Below, piece after piece: positions 55,235 through 63,755 of a stretch of DNA of 64,000 nucleotides; within the stretch, counting starts at the first letter, position 1, and each line of letters begins with the position of its first letter. Source of the stretch: Novipirellula artificiosorum (lineage in GTDB: Bacteria; Planctomycetota; Planctomycetia; Pirellulales; Pirellulaceae); NCBI RefSeq assembly GCF_007860135.1, contig NZ_SJPV01000005.1, positions 411,376 to 475,375 of the forward strand, read 5' to 3'. The notes beneath the pieces were generated by a model. That model did no database searches, was not told where the DNA came from, and saw nothing but the letters and a program-made list of their open reading frames with translations. A program made the position numbers and the translations under genes.

Positions 55235-55455
55235 CGCATTTCTTAGCATGGACGTTCCATCCAAAACTACACCGCAGCGGCCCTCTCCCCGCAAGGCTCT
55301 GTCCCGGCCAGCCGGATGAGCTTGTTTTGTGATGGACCGGAGAAAAATGCCCTGGGATTCGGCTGACTTTATGAACCAATACGTGTAGGATAGGAGGACG
55401 TTTGAGTGCGTCCTCACTCCGATGATCCGTCTCCCTTTGCCCAAAAACGTTTCCG

Positions 55456-56331
55456 ATGCTCGCCTTTCTTAGCAAGATCAGCGTGACCTGCTTCTTTGCG
55501 AGCTACTTCGTCGTCCTCGTCCTCGAACTGCTGCGTTTCTTCGGCAAGATTCCTGGCCGTGGCTTGGCGGTTGTGGTGATGATGAGCCTCGGACTGTTCA
55601 CTCATGTTTGCTACCTCGTGCTGCGAGTGGTCGCTCGCGGCGGAACGAGCGAAATCGGACTGTTGGCCAGTTGGTACGATTGGTCACTGCTACTTGCCCT
55701 GGGGCTCGCAATCTGCTTTTTGAGTTTCTACTTGCGGCGACCCGATACGGTCATCAGTCTATTTTTTCTGCCTTTGATTCTGGCGACCATCGGTCTGTCG
55801 CTGGCCGTGCAGCCGATGGCGCCATTTTCGCGATCGGAAGCCGCTGAGGCATGGCGAAGTATTCACGGATTAGCCATGGCCGTCGGTGCCGGAGGCGTCC
55901 TGACCGGGTTTCTCGCAGGAATCATGTATTTGGCTCAGTCTTGGCGGCTGAAGAATAAACGAGCCGGCTCGTCGCTGCGTTTGCCCACGCTCGAGACGCT
56001 GGCTCGCTTGAACCGGCAATGCCTCGTCGTCAGCACCGCAGCGGTCACGATCGGGGTCCTCGCCGGCGCGATCATGAACTTGAACCGTTGGGGCCAAGTT
56101 GGCTGGACCAGCGGTGGGGTGCTGTTCAGTTTCGGCCTTCTGGTTTGGTTAGCGGTCGCAACGTGCGTGGAGTTCTTTTATGCTCCGGCCAGCCACGGTC
56201 GGAAAGCGTTCTACTTGACCTTAGCGAGCCTTGGCTTCTTGGTGTTGGCGTTGTTTGGCGTCCTCAATTCGTCGCATGGCCGGACCATTCCGACGGAACA
56301 AGTGAGCGTGATCTCGGAGGATGCAGCATGA
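55456..56331 (+). CDS. hemX: HemX-like/CcsA-family membrane protein
   Basis: A 291-residue integral membrane protein with about eight hydrophobic segments (FLSKISVTCFFASYFVVLVL, LSFYLRRP, FFLPLILATIGLSLA, GLAMAVGAGGVLTGFLAGIMY). The WSLLLALGLAIC and later conserved histidines fit the cytochrome c assembly (CcsA/ResC) family. Because its stop overlaps the hemA start (ATGA at 56328-56331), HemX is the best name: in Bacillus, HemX lowers HemA levels. It could instead function in cytochrome c biogenesis, handling haem. It is translationally coupled to hemA. Confidence 0.8.
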   Translation: MLAFLSKISVTCFFASYFVVLVLELLRFFGKIPGRGLAVVVMMSLGLFTHVCYLVLRVVARGGTSEIGLLASWYDWSLLLALGLAICFLSFYLRRPDTVISLFFLPLILATIGLSLAVQPMAPFSRSEAAEAWRSIHGLAMAVGAGGVLTGFLAGIMYLAQSWRLKNKRAGSSLRLPTLETLARLNRQCLVVSTAAVTIGVLAGAIMNLNRWGQVGWTSGGVLFSFGLLVWLAVATCVEFFYAPASHGRKAFYLTLASLGFLVLALFGVLNSSHGRTIPTEQVSVISEDAA

Positions 56332-57608
56332 ATCTGCAAATGATCGGCTGCAGCCATCAAGATGCTGCGGTCGAATTCCGGGAACGTATCTCGTTTTCAG
56401 GTGACCAACTCGTCCAGGCGCTCGATGACTTTCGCGACCGGTTTCCTGCGGCGGAAATCGTGTTGCTCAGTACCTGCAACCGTCTCGAACTGTATGCATC
56501 GAGCAACGATGAATCGTCAGGACTAGACCGTGATGCCGTCGCAACCTTCTTAGCCGAACAACGTCATCTGTCGCCCGATGAAGTGATTGACCGGATGATC
56601 TATCGGATCGGCCCGGAAGCGGTCGAGCATCTCTTTACGGTCGCCGCTAGTCTCGATTCGATGGTCCTGGGCGAAGCACAAATCTTATCGCAAGTCAAAC
56701 AGGCCTACGACTTAGCTTGCACCAGCGGCTCGGTCGGCCCGCTCACTCATGCCGTCTTTCAAGCCGCTAACCGGACCGCCAAACGCGTGCAGCAGGAAAC
56801 TTCGATCCATCGCCGTCGGGTCAGCGTGCCCAGCGTTGCCGTCGGCGAGGTCGTCCCTGAGGTGTTTGACTCTTTGAGCGATAAACACGTGCTGATTTGT
56901 GGCGCGGGTGAGATGAGTGAAGAAACGCTGCCCTATTTGAAACAAGCAGGGGCAACTCAGATCACGATCATCAATCGTTCTGCGGAGCGAGCGGATGCAT
57001 TGGCAGCACGCTTCGATGTCGCCACAGCGCCGTGGACCTCGCTCAACGAGAAACTTATCGAAGCGGACCTGCTGATTGGAACCACCAGCGCCGCCGATCC
57101 CATCATCGATGCGGCACGGTTCGCAAGCATCGAAGGCAAACGCTATGGGCGTGTTCTCTTGGTGCTGGACTTGGCGGTACCACGGGACTTCGATCCAAAG
57201 CTGGGCACATTTTCAAATGTTTACCTTTATCAAATCGATGATTTGAAGGCCGCGTGTGAACGAAACCGGCGCGAGCGGGAAAAGGAATACCCGAAGGCGC
57301 AACAGATCATCGCGGAAGAAACCGAGAAGTTGATCCTGGCGATCAATCACCGCTCGACAGGTCCGGTGATCCAGCGGCTTCGCAACCACGCCGAAGAGAT
57401 CAAACGAGAAGAACTTCGGCGTCTACAGAATAAGCTTCAGCAGTTGAACGTCGATGATGCGGTGCTAAACGAAATCGATAAATCGTTCGGACGACTTACG
57501 AACAAATTGTTGCACCCGCCTCTCGCATCCGTCCGAGACGACGCCGCCGAAGGCCATCAGCGAGGCCTTGTGGAAGCCTTGAGACATTTGTTCAAGCTTG
57601 GTGATTGA
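56328..57608 (+). CDS. hemA: Glutamyl-tRNA reductase
   Basis: A 426-residue enzyme that begins porphyrin synthesis by reducing glutamyl-tRNA(Glu) to glutamate-1-semialdehyde with NADPH. The ATG at 56328 has a ribosome site (GGAGG, 7 bp upstream) and overlaps hemX. The catalytic cysteine is C50 in LLSTCNRLELY; GEAQILSQVKQAYDLA follows; the NADPH-binding domain begins at HVLICGAGEMSEETLPYL, and the C-terminal dimerisation helices extend to the end. Motifs and length are normal. The longer frame from 56019 is a read-through of the overlapping hemX region. Assignment is certain. Confidence 0.97.
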   Translation: MNLQMIGCSHQDAAVEFRERISFSGDQLVQALDDFRDRFPAAEIVLLSTCNRLELYASSNDESSGLDRDAVATFLAEQRHLSPDEVIDRMIYRIGPEAVEHLFTVAASLDSMVLGEAQILSQVKQAYDLACTSGSVGPLTHAVFQAANRTAKRVQQETSIHRRRVSVPSVAVGEVVPEVFDSLSDKHVLICGAGEMSEETLPYLKQAGATQITIINRSAERADALAARFDVATAPWTSLNEKLIEADLLIGTTSAADPIIDAARFASIEGKRYGRVLLVLDLAVPRDFDPKLGTFSNVYLYQIDDLKAACERNRREREKEYPKAQQIIAEETEKLILAINHRSTGPVIQRLRNHAEEIKREELRRLQNKLQQLNVDDAVLNEIDKSFGRLTNKLLHPPLASVRDDAAEGHQRGLVEALRHLFKLGD

Positions 57609-57620
57609 GTTAGCAACAAC

Positions 57621-58016
57621 ATGAAAGACCAACTGAAAATCGGTACGATTGGCGAAGAACGTTTCGTTGTCACCGAGCGCCACCTGATTGACTTTGCCCA
57701 CGACGGCATGCCCGAAATTCTTAGCACTCCCTCGCTGATTTGGTTCATGGAACATGCGGCGATCAATGCGATGCTGCCGCTGTGCCATTCCGGAAAAAGC
57801 ACCGTCGGCGTTGGTTTGAATGTAGAACATCTCGCAGCGACCCCTGCGGGACTTGAAGTGGTTTGCCGCGCCCGTGTGATCTATGTTGACGGGCCGCTGG
57901 TTTCCTTCCAAATCGAAGCACACGATCCATACGAACTGATCGCTCGGGGCACCCACAAGCGACGGTTGATCGACGTCGCGCGTCTGGCAAAACGAGTGAA
58001 TGCCAAACAGGGTTAG
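57621..58016 (+). CDS. Thioesterase-family protein (fluoroacetyl-CoA thioesterase-like)
   Basis: A 131-residue single hot-dog-fold protein. It contains FAHDGMPEILSTPSLIWFMEHAAI, typical of the FlK-type thioesterase subfamily, and STVGVGLNVEHLAATPAGLEV, with the conserved His/Glu near residues 45-48. It should hydrolyse a small acyl-CoA in the cytosol. It begins 12 bp after the hemA stop, so it is probably the last gene of that operon, although no metabolic link is obvious. Substrate unknown. Confidence 0.82.
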   Translation: MKDQLKIGTIGEERFVVTERHLIDFAHDGMPEILSTPSLIWFMEHAAINAMLPLCHSGKSTVGVGLNVEHLAATPAGLEVVCRARVIYVDGPLVSFQIEAHDPYELIARGTHKRRLIDVARLAKRVNAKQG

Positions 58017-58294
58017 CCAAGTGCGGGGAGAGACCTGTCACGACGCCGTGTGTTCTTGAAGTCGATTGGATCCCGGCAATCCTACCACCCGAGGGTGCAA
58101 CTTTACCGATTCTGACGAATGGAGCCTGGCAGCGGGCAAAACAAGTGGGTTGATTCTAGGAATCTCCTTGTCTATGTGCACATTTCGACGCGATCGGTGC
58201 CGATGAAGACAAGGACGCTTCCGACCCCCGCAAGCCGACATCGGCCAACTGGCACGCCGCCAGCCGCCGCCGTAAAGACCCAAGGACGAACCCA

Positions 58295-59932
58295 ATGCAA
58301 AGTTCTACGCCACGTCGCCTGCGTTTGGCTCTTGCCCTGATAGCGATGCCCGTTGTCGCATCCATGATCTCGGCATCCGCTGCCAGGGCCGAAGAAGTGA
58401 TCACCCTTGAGGACCTCCGTTCCATTGTGATTCAAACGACTGCGCTGCAAGAACCGGTTGTAGAAAATGCGGAGCTGACGACTCCCTACGCAGAGACTCC
58501 GTACATCGACTCGGCGTCCTCTGTCGAATCGTACGCCGCGGTACCAACATGCAATGACTGCGAAACAACGTGTTGCACCCAAAAACAGAAAGAGGCGGCA
58601 ACCGCCGCGATGAAGTCCGCTTTCGGCGGGGTCTTCTATGCGAATAACTTTTCTTACTTGAACGACCCCTGCTACGACGGACCTGCGTTTTGTGGCGATT
58701 GTCTGAAGGACAACAAGACGCCGTTTGGAACGTTGAGCTTTGGTGGCGAGACTCGATTTCGTTATCACAATGAACGAAACCTGCGTGGACTCGGGATTAC
58801 AGGGAAAGATGACAATTTCTGGCTCTCCCGCCAACGTTTGTACGCCGATTGGAAGATCAACGACGTTTTCCGTGTCTATGGCGAGGTGCTCGACGCGCAA
58901 TCGATGGGTGAGGATTACGCCCCGCGACCGATCGAAGAAAACGACATGGACATTCTAAATCTGTTCGTCGATGTCGTGCTGATCGACAGTGGCTCGAGTA
59001 AATTGACCGCTCGGGTCGGCCGCCAAGAATTGCTGTACGGTGCACAGCGAACGGTCTCGCCGCTCGACTGGGCAAACACGCGCCGCACCTTCGAAGGCGT
59101 TCGCATGCTCTACCAAACCGGCGACACTTCGATCGACGCGTTTTGGACCGAGTTTGTTCCCGTTTCCCCAACCCGCGCCGATGAAAGTGACGCTGCCCGC
59201 CAATTCTACGGTGTCTATGCGTCGGAGAAGAATCTGCCGGTTGGAACCATGGATGCTTACTACCTCGGTTATGACAACAAGACGGTTGGCTTTAGTTTGC
59301 ATACGATTGGTAGCCGCATTCTCGGCGAAACCGATCGTGGATGGTTGTACGATGTTGAAGGCGCTTTTCAGTTCGGTAGTGACGCAACACCGAGCAACCA
59401 CGAAGCCGGCTTCTTTACTGCGGGACTGGGACGCAAGTACGAAACGAATCTGCTGAGCCCAACCGTTTGGGCCTACTACGATTATGCATCCGGCGAAGAA
59501 GACTTCGCAGAAGTCGGTGCCGGCGACGGTGGCTACGAACACTTGTTCCCGCTGGCGCACAAGTACAACGGATTCATGGACTTGTTCGGCCGCCGCAACC
59601 TGCACGACTTCAATGTGCTGGCCAACACACCGCTGACGAAGAAGATCTCGTTGGTGCTCTGGTATCACTACTTCCGATTGGATGAGCAAACGACGCCTTA
59701 CAGCGTCGTGATGACGCCGTACAACAAGACGACGCAAGCGGAATCGAAAGATCTCGGTCACGAAATCGACGTCTTGTTCAACATCAACTTGAACCCGCGC
59801 AACAACGTGCTGCTCGGCTACTCGCACTTCGCGGGCGGCGACTACTACGATACGCCCGGGATCAAACCAACACTCGCAGGGGACGATGCGGACGCAGACT
59901 TCTTCTACGCTCAGTTCCAAACTCGGTATTAA
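58295..59932 (+). CDS. AlgE-like outer-membrane porin (alginate export family) with a Cys-rich N-terminus
   Basis: A 545-residue protein with a signal peptide ending near ASAARAEE (start chosen for an SD-like AAGGA). From about residue 140 it has repeated amphipathic strands suited to an 18-stranded barrel (TLSFGGETRFRYHNERN, FWLSRQRLYADWKINDVFRVYGEVLD, LTARVGRQELLYG), as in alginate-export proteins, and ends in an aromatic-rich strand (FFYAQFQTRY). Before the barrel, residues 86-136 contain seven cysteines (C86, C89, C93, C94, C126, C133, C136), an uncommon feature for porins. It is likely a channel for polysaccharide or sugar acids. A strong terminator follows. Confidence 0.8.
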   Translation: MQSSTPRRLRLALALIAMPVVASMISASAARAEEVITLEDLRSIVIQTTALQEPVVENAELTTPYAETPYIDSASSVESYAAVPTCNDCETTCCTQKQKEAATAAMKSAFGGVFYANNFSYLNDPCYDGPAFCGDCLKDNKTPFGTLSFGGETRFRYHNERNLRGLGITGKDDNFWLSRQRLYADWKINDVFRVYGEVLDAQSMGEDYAPRPIEENDMDILNLFVDVVLIDSGSSKLTARVGRQELLYGAQRTVSPLDWANTRRTFEGVRMLYQTGDTSIDAFWTEFVPVSPTRADESDAARQFYGVYASEKNLPVGTMDAYYLGYDNKTVGFSLHTIGSRILGETDRGWLYDVEGAFQFGSDATPSNHEAGFFTAGLGRKYETNLLSPTVWAYYDYASGEEDFAEVGAGDGGYEHLFPLAHKYNGFMDLFGRRNLHDFNVLANTPLTKKISLVLWYHYFRLDEQTTPYSVVMTPYNKTTQAESKDLGHEIDVLFNINLNPRNNVLLGYSHFAGGDYYDTPGIKPTLAGDDADADFFYAQFQTRY

Positions 59933-59961
59933 GCGAAGACCCGCGACGGGAGACTCCTTTG

Positions 59962-60010
59962 GAACGCAGCCGAAAGAGCGAGAAATCGTTCCGGCTGCGT
60001 TCTTTTTTTT
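59962..60010 (+). terminator. Rho-independent terminator after the AlgE-like gene
   Basis: Stem GAACGCAGCCG (59962-59972) pairs with CGGCTGCGTTC (59992-60002) around a 19-nt loop, followed directly by eight Ts at 60003-60010. This is a strong intrinsic terminator 30 bp after the porin stop. It isolates the porin transcript from moaA. Confidence 0.9.
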
Positions 60011-60120
60011 GCTTTCTGGTTCCCAGACGAGGTGATCTGGTTCATAATTCTGCATCTCGGAGTGCCGAATTGTTGTCGGCGACTCTGCCCCCTATCTGAC
60101 GTGCGGATCAACTTCCCCCC

Positions 60121-61098
60121 ATGCTGATCGACTCCTTCGGCCGAAAACACACCAGCCTTCGCGTGAGTGTGACCGATCGCTGCAATTTGCGATGCACCTA
60201 CTGCATGCCGGCTGAAACGCCCGATTACCAAGACCGCTGCGAGATCTTGACGTTTGAGGAGATCGAGCGGTTCGTCCGCATTGCGGTGGGTCTTGGTGTC
60301 GATGATGTGCGGTTCACCGGCGGCGAACCGCTCGTACGAGCCGAACTGCACAAATTGGTGCGAGATGTCGTCAGGATCGAGGGTTTGCGTAAAGTTTCGT
60401 TGACGACCAACGGGATCTTGCTCTCCGCTCAGTTAGCCGATTTGTTTTCGGCAGGACTGCGCAGTATCAACGTCAGTCTCGATGCTTTGGATGAAGAATC
60501 GTTCCGCACGGCAACTCGCCGCGGCGGTTTGCAAAAAGTGCTCGACGGTATCGCTGCAGCACGCGAACTTGGGATGTCGGTCAAGATCAACGCGATCGCA
60601 CTGCGTGGTTTCACGGAACAACAGATCGCAGCGTTTGGCGATTTCACACGTGAGACCAACATCCCCATCCGCTTCATCGAATTCATGCCGCTCGACACCG
60701 ACGGCAAATGGGATCCGCAAAGCGTGTTGACGGGTGCGGAGATCCTTGATCGTTTTGCCAAAATCATGGGGCCGCTTGCCCCGCTGGAAACCAATGACTC
60801 ACCCGCAACCGATTATCAATTCCGAGATGGCCGGGGAACCATCGGGATCATTCCGAGTGTGAGCGAGCCGTTTTGCGGAACCTGCAATCGATTTCGCTTG
60901 ACAGCGGACGGACAGCTGCGGAATTGTCTCTTTGGAGCGGATTCCGCAGACATCCGAGCGCTTCTGCGCAGCGACGCCGACGACAACACAATCGCGGCCA
61001 CGATTCGCCACGCCATCGCGGAAAAGAAAGCAGGTCATGGCAGCGATGACCTCTCCTTTGTCCGCCCGACGCGACCGATGTATTCGATCGGCGGTTAG
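60121..61098 (+). CDS. moaA: GTP 3',8-cyclase MoaA (molybdenum cofactor biosynthesis)
   Basis: A 325-residue radical SAM enzyme. The N-terminal cluster is C21, C25 and C28 (TDRCNLRCTYCMP), FTGGEPLVR follows, and the C-terminal second cluster is CGTCNRFRLTADGQLRNC. The C-terminus ends in Gly-Gly (YSIGG), required for activity in MoaA. It converts GTP to 3',8-cyclo-7,8-dihydro-GTP, the first step to molybdopterin. No other moa genes are in the window. No Moco riboswitch was recognised in the 110 bp before it. Assignment is secure. Confidence 0.97.
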   Translation: MLIDSFGRKHTSLRVSVTDRCNLRCTYCMPAETPDYQDRCEILTFEEIERFVRIAVGLGVDDVRFTGGEPLVRAELHKLVRDVVRIEGLRKVSLTTNGILLSAQLADLFSAGLRSINVSLDALDEESFRTATRRGGLQKVLDGIAAARELGMSVKINAIALRGFTEQQIAAFGDFTRETNIPIRFIEFMPLDTDGKWDPQSVLTGAEILDRFAKIMGPLAPLETNDSPATDYQFRDGRGTIGIIPSVSEPFCGTCNRFRLTADGQLRNCLFGADSADIRALLRSDADDNTIAATIRHAIAEKKAGHGSDDLSFVRPTRPMYSIGG

Positions 61099-61128
61099 CT
61101 CCAAGATCTTTCGGTCCCCTGAACCTCC

Positions 61129-61449
61129 TTACTTCGGCGTCTTCAGCAGTAACAGCAACATCCGGGTCGGTTTCTTTGCCGCAATGCTGTGGGGTAAGTT
61201 CGCCGGCATATGAACAAAGGTGTTCGGCTGCGAGACAAATTCGTCTCCCCCCAGCGTGACCGTCGCTTCTCCATCGAGAAACTGTAAAACCGCAGGTACG
61301 GCGGCCGTGTGCTCGGACAATTCCTGGCCTGCGGCAAAGCCAAACAGAACGACCTTCAACCGGTCATCCTGGTAAAGCGTCTTGCTGATCGTTCCGTCGT
61401 CCGGAATGTCAACTTCCTTGGCGAGGTTGGTAAAGGTGGTAGCGGGCAT
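61129..61449 (-). CDS. Cupin-domain protein
   Basis: A 106-residue protein consisting of one beta-barrel cupin. The ATG at 61449 has a good ribosome site (AAGGAGA); a TTG codon directly before it is less likely. Cupin motif 1 is seen as LFGFAAGQELSEHTAAVPAV, with His/Glu, and motif 2 as FVHMPANLPHSIAAKKPTRM, with His. These can bind a metal ion. Function could be as a dioxygenase, isomerase or a quorum-like small regulator. It converges on moaA with 30 bp between stops. Nothing in the neighbourhood decides its role. Confidence 0.85.
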   Translation of the reverse strand: MPATTFTNLAKEVDIPDDGTISKTLYQDDRLKVVLFGFAAGQELSEHTAAVPAVLQFLDGEATVTLGGDEFVSQPNTFVHMPANLPHSIAAKKPTRMLLLLLKTPK

Positions 61450-61526
61450 CAATCGATTCTCCTTGAATACGAACGGCTGGTCATCTCAACCCTCATTCTA
61501 CACCTACATATATAGCTTCGCAAGTG

Positions 61527-62762
61527 TTATTCGGCGGGCTGGTTTAAGCTCGGCAGCGCCGTTTTCAGCGCGACCGTGAAGACCATCAGCCCCAGCGCCC
61601 AAATTCCGACCGTCACCTTCCATTCCAACTGGCTCGGCGCGTACTCGACGATCTCGTGCAAGGTGCTGGGGATGAATCCAGGAATGATCAATCCCATTCC
61701 TTTTTCGATCCAGGTACCGACAAAGGCCATCGCGCAGGCCGCCGCCAGCATCCAACGGTGGCGGGTCGCCAAGATCCCAGGCCAAAGAAACAACAGGGCC
61801 GCAACCACGTTCAGACCAATGGCGGTCCACGTCCAAGGCACCAAGGCCGTGTGTCCATGAAGCCCAAAGAACAGGTACTTCGCGGCACTCACATGCGCCC
61901 CGCCCGTGTAGAATTCCGTGAACAGCTCGGATGCAACCATGAGCAGGTTGATCAGGATCGTCACACGAATGATGCCCGTCAGCGTCGAAATCGGGGCATC
62001 CAATCCTCGCACTTTCGTCAATCGCTTCATCAGCAGCATGGCCACAATGATGAACGCGGGACCGGATACGAATGCGGAAGCCAGAAAACGAGGCGCCAAA
62101 AGTGCAGAGTTCCAAAACGGTCGTCCACCGAGCCCGCAATAGAGGAAGGCGGTGACCGTGTGGATGGAAATCGCCCAGACGATCGACAACATCACGAACG
62201 GCACGTACCAAACAGGATTCGGTTTGCGCCCCAAAAAACGCATGTAAAGCAGGTAGCCACAAATGTGGAGATTCAAGACCAGGTAACCGTTCAGCACGAT
62301 GACATCCCAGGTCAACATGGAAATCGGAAAGTTGAATTTCCCGATGCCTGGGATCAGGTGCCAAAAACGATCCGGCCGGCCCAGATCCGCCAGCACGAAG
62401 AACAAGCACATCACAATCGCGGCGATGGCCAGCAATTCACCAATGATCACGACATCGTGCATTTTACGATCATGGTACAAGTAGGCGGGGATCACCATCA
62501 TCACACCGCCGGCGGCCAAACCGACCATGAAAGTGAAATTGGCAATGTACAGCCCCCAACTCACGTGATCCGTCATGTTCGTGCTGATCATGCCACCGGC
62601 GACCTGGTGGGCCCAAGCATTGGCGCCGACCAGGAACAGTGCCGTCAACATGGTCATCCAGGCGTAAAAGCCGAACGATCCTTCGGTTGCCAGCCACAAC
62701 GACCGCCCCAAAAATTTCGGGTAGCGGGTGAGGTGTGATTCTTTCACAGGGATGCTGCTCAT
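61527..62762 (-). CDS. NrfD/DsrP-type membrane quinol-interacting subunit
   Basis: A 411-residue polytopic protein with about ten hydrophobic segments. The ATG at 62762 begins MSSIPVKESHLTRYPKF; the frame reads back nine more codons. NrfD-family features include GSFGFYAWMTMLTALFLVGANAW near the first helix, VSWGLYIANFTFMVGLAAGGVMMVI, ADLGRPDRFWHL and IHTVTAFLYCGLGGRPFWNS. The protein should oxidise or reduce quinol and pass electrons to its iron-sulfur partner. The ferredoxin gene lies 48 bp upstream on the same strand, and a multihaem cytochrome further upstream. The set resembles DsrJOP or polysulfide-type complexes. The true electron donor or acceptor is unknown. Confidence 0.88.
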   Translation of the reverse strand: MSSIPVKESHLTRYPKFLGRSLWLATEGSFGFYAWMTMLTALFLVGANAWAHQVAGGMISTNMTDHVSWGLYIANFTFMVGLAAGGVMMVIPAYLYHDRKMHDVVIIGELLAIAAIVMCLFFVLADLGRPDRFWHLIPGIGKFNFPISMLTWDVIVLNGYLVLNLHICGYLLYMRFLGRKPNPVWYVPFVMLSIVWAISIHTVTAFLYCGLGGRPFWNSALLAPRFLASAFVSGPAFIIVAMLLMKRLTKVRGLDAPISTLTGIIRVTILINLLMVASELFTEFYTGGAHVSAAKYLFFGLHGHTALVPWTWTAIGLNVVAALLFLWPGILATRHRWMLAAACAMAFVGTWIEKGMGLIIPGFIPSTLHEIVEYAPSQLEWKVTVGIWALGLMVFTVALKTALPSLNQPAE

Positions 62763-62810
62763 GGTGGAGTTCTCATCTTGCCGCGACACCGCTCGCGGGA
62801 CAGGGCTGCT

Positions 62811-63755
62811 CTAGTCGAAGTAATAGAAAAACGCCGGTTTCGTCCCGAGTTCTTCCTTCAGGATGTAGACACGTTTGTTCTCCAAGATCCAGCGAATGCT
62901 GGACTGTGGATCCAAAATATTGCCAAACACGCGTGCCCCCGTCGGGCACGCCTCCAAGCAAGCCGGCAACTTCCCTCGTCGTGTTCGATGCAGGCAATAC
63001 GTGCATTTCTCAACCACGCCGGCCGGCCGAATCCGATTGCTCAGGTAGCTCTGGTCCGGATTGACCTGTTCCGCCGGCACCTCAGGCTGCTTCCAATTGA
63101 ATCGACGTGCATGATAGGGGCAAGCGGCTTCGCAGTAGCGGCAGCCGATGCACCAGTTGTAATCGACAACCACGATGCCGTCCTCCTCTTTCCAAGTCGC
63201 CTTGACGGGGCAAACGTCCACGCACGGCGGCTCGTCACATTGTTGGCACTGGACCGGCAAATAAAACTTGTCGTCCTTGGGCACCGCTCCGGTGTAGGTC
63301 GTTGTTCCTTGTTCCATGTCCATCGTGCCTTTGGGCATTTCGATCACACGGATATAGGATTGGTTCGTCGAGCGGTCATGATTGTTTTCTTTGTGGCAGG
63401 CCTCGACACATTTGCCGTTACCATTGCAAACACTCAAGTTAATCGCGTAGACAAACTTGGTTCCCGGAATTGGCCGATCATCTGCGATGGTCACCTCTGC
63501 TCCGTAGTTCTCTTTCGCTTCGGACTCCAATCGTGCGATCACCGCAGCCTTGCCCTCGGGCGACAATTCCTTGTAGTGCTGCTGCATGAACTCCGCAGCG
63601 GAACTGTTTTTCGCAGCATGCCGCAGCGGCGAGATCGCAGCAACAAACGCGGCAGCCCCAAGCGTGGCGAAACCCCCTTTGACCGCCGCGCGTCGCGATA
63701 GATTCTCGACGATCGGCAGCGATGGCTGGCGCGGTGGGTCCTCAGTGTGCGTCAT
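62811..63755 (-). CDS. Tat-exported 4Fe-4S ferredoxin subunit (DsrO/HybA-like)
   Basis: A 314-residue protein. The ATG at 63755 (MTHTEDPPRQ) leads to a Tat motif (NLSRRAAVKGGFATLG) and hydrophobic stretch. Four cysteine clusters are visible: CNGNGKCVEACHKEN, QCQQCDEPPCVDVCPVKA, NWCIGCRYCEAACPYHARR and KCTYCLHRTRRGKLPACLEACPTGA, consistent with four [4Fe-4S] centres. It resembles DsrO, HybA or PsrB, which link periplasmic redox partners to an NrfD-type membrane subunit, here the next gene. Its start overlaps the end of the cytochrome gene by 14 bp. The RR motif has Ala rather than Phe at the usual position, so export strength is uncertain. Confidence 0.9.
   Translation of the reverse strand: MTHTEDPPRQPSLPIVENLSRRAAVKGGFATLGAAAFVAAISPLRHAAKNSSAAEFMQQHYKELSPEGKAAVIARLESEAKENYGAEVTIADDRPIPGTKFVYAINLSVCNGNGKCVEACHKENNHDRSTNQSYIRVIEMPKGTMDMEQGTTTYTGAVPKDDKFYLPVQCQQCDEPPCVDVCPVKATWKEEDGIVVVDYNWCIGCRYCEAACPYHARRFNWKQPEVPAEQVNPDQSYLSNRIRPAGVVEKCTYCLHRTRRGKLPACLEACPTGARVFGNILDPQSSIRWILENKRVYILKEELGTKPAFFYYFD

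Noticed and set aside
60011..60120. Molybdenum-cofactor riboswitch before moaA
   Set aside because: No recognisable stem arrangement or conserved element was found in the 110 bp between the terminator and moaA.
61656..62738. 360-residue plus-strand ORF opposite the NrfD-like gene
   Set aside because: The translation is rich in His/Gln/Arg and lacks structure, as expected of the reverse of a membrane-protein gene.
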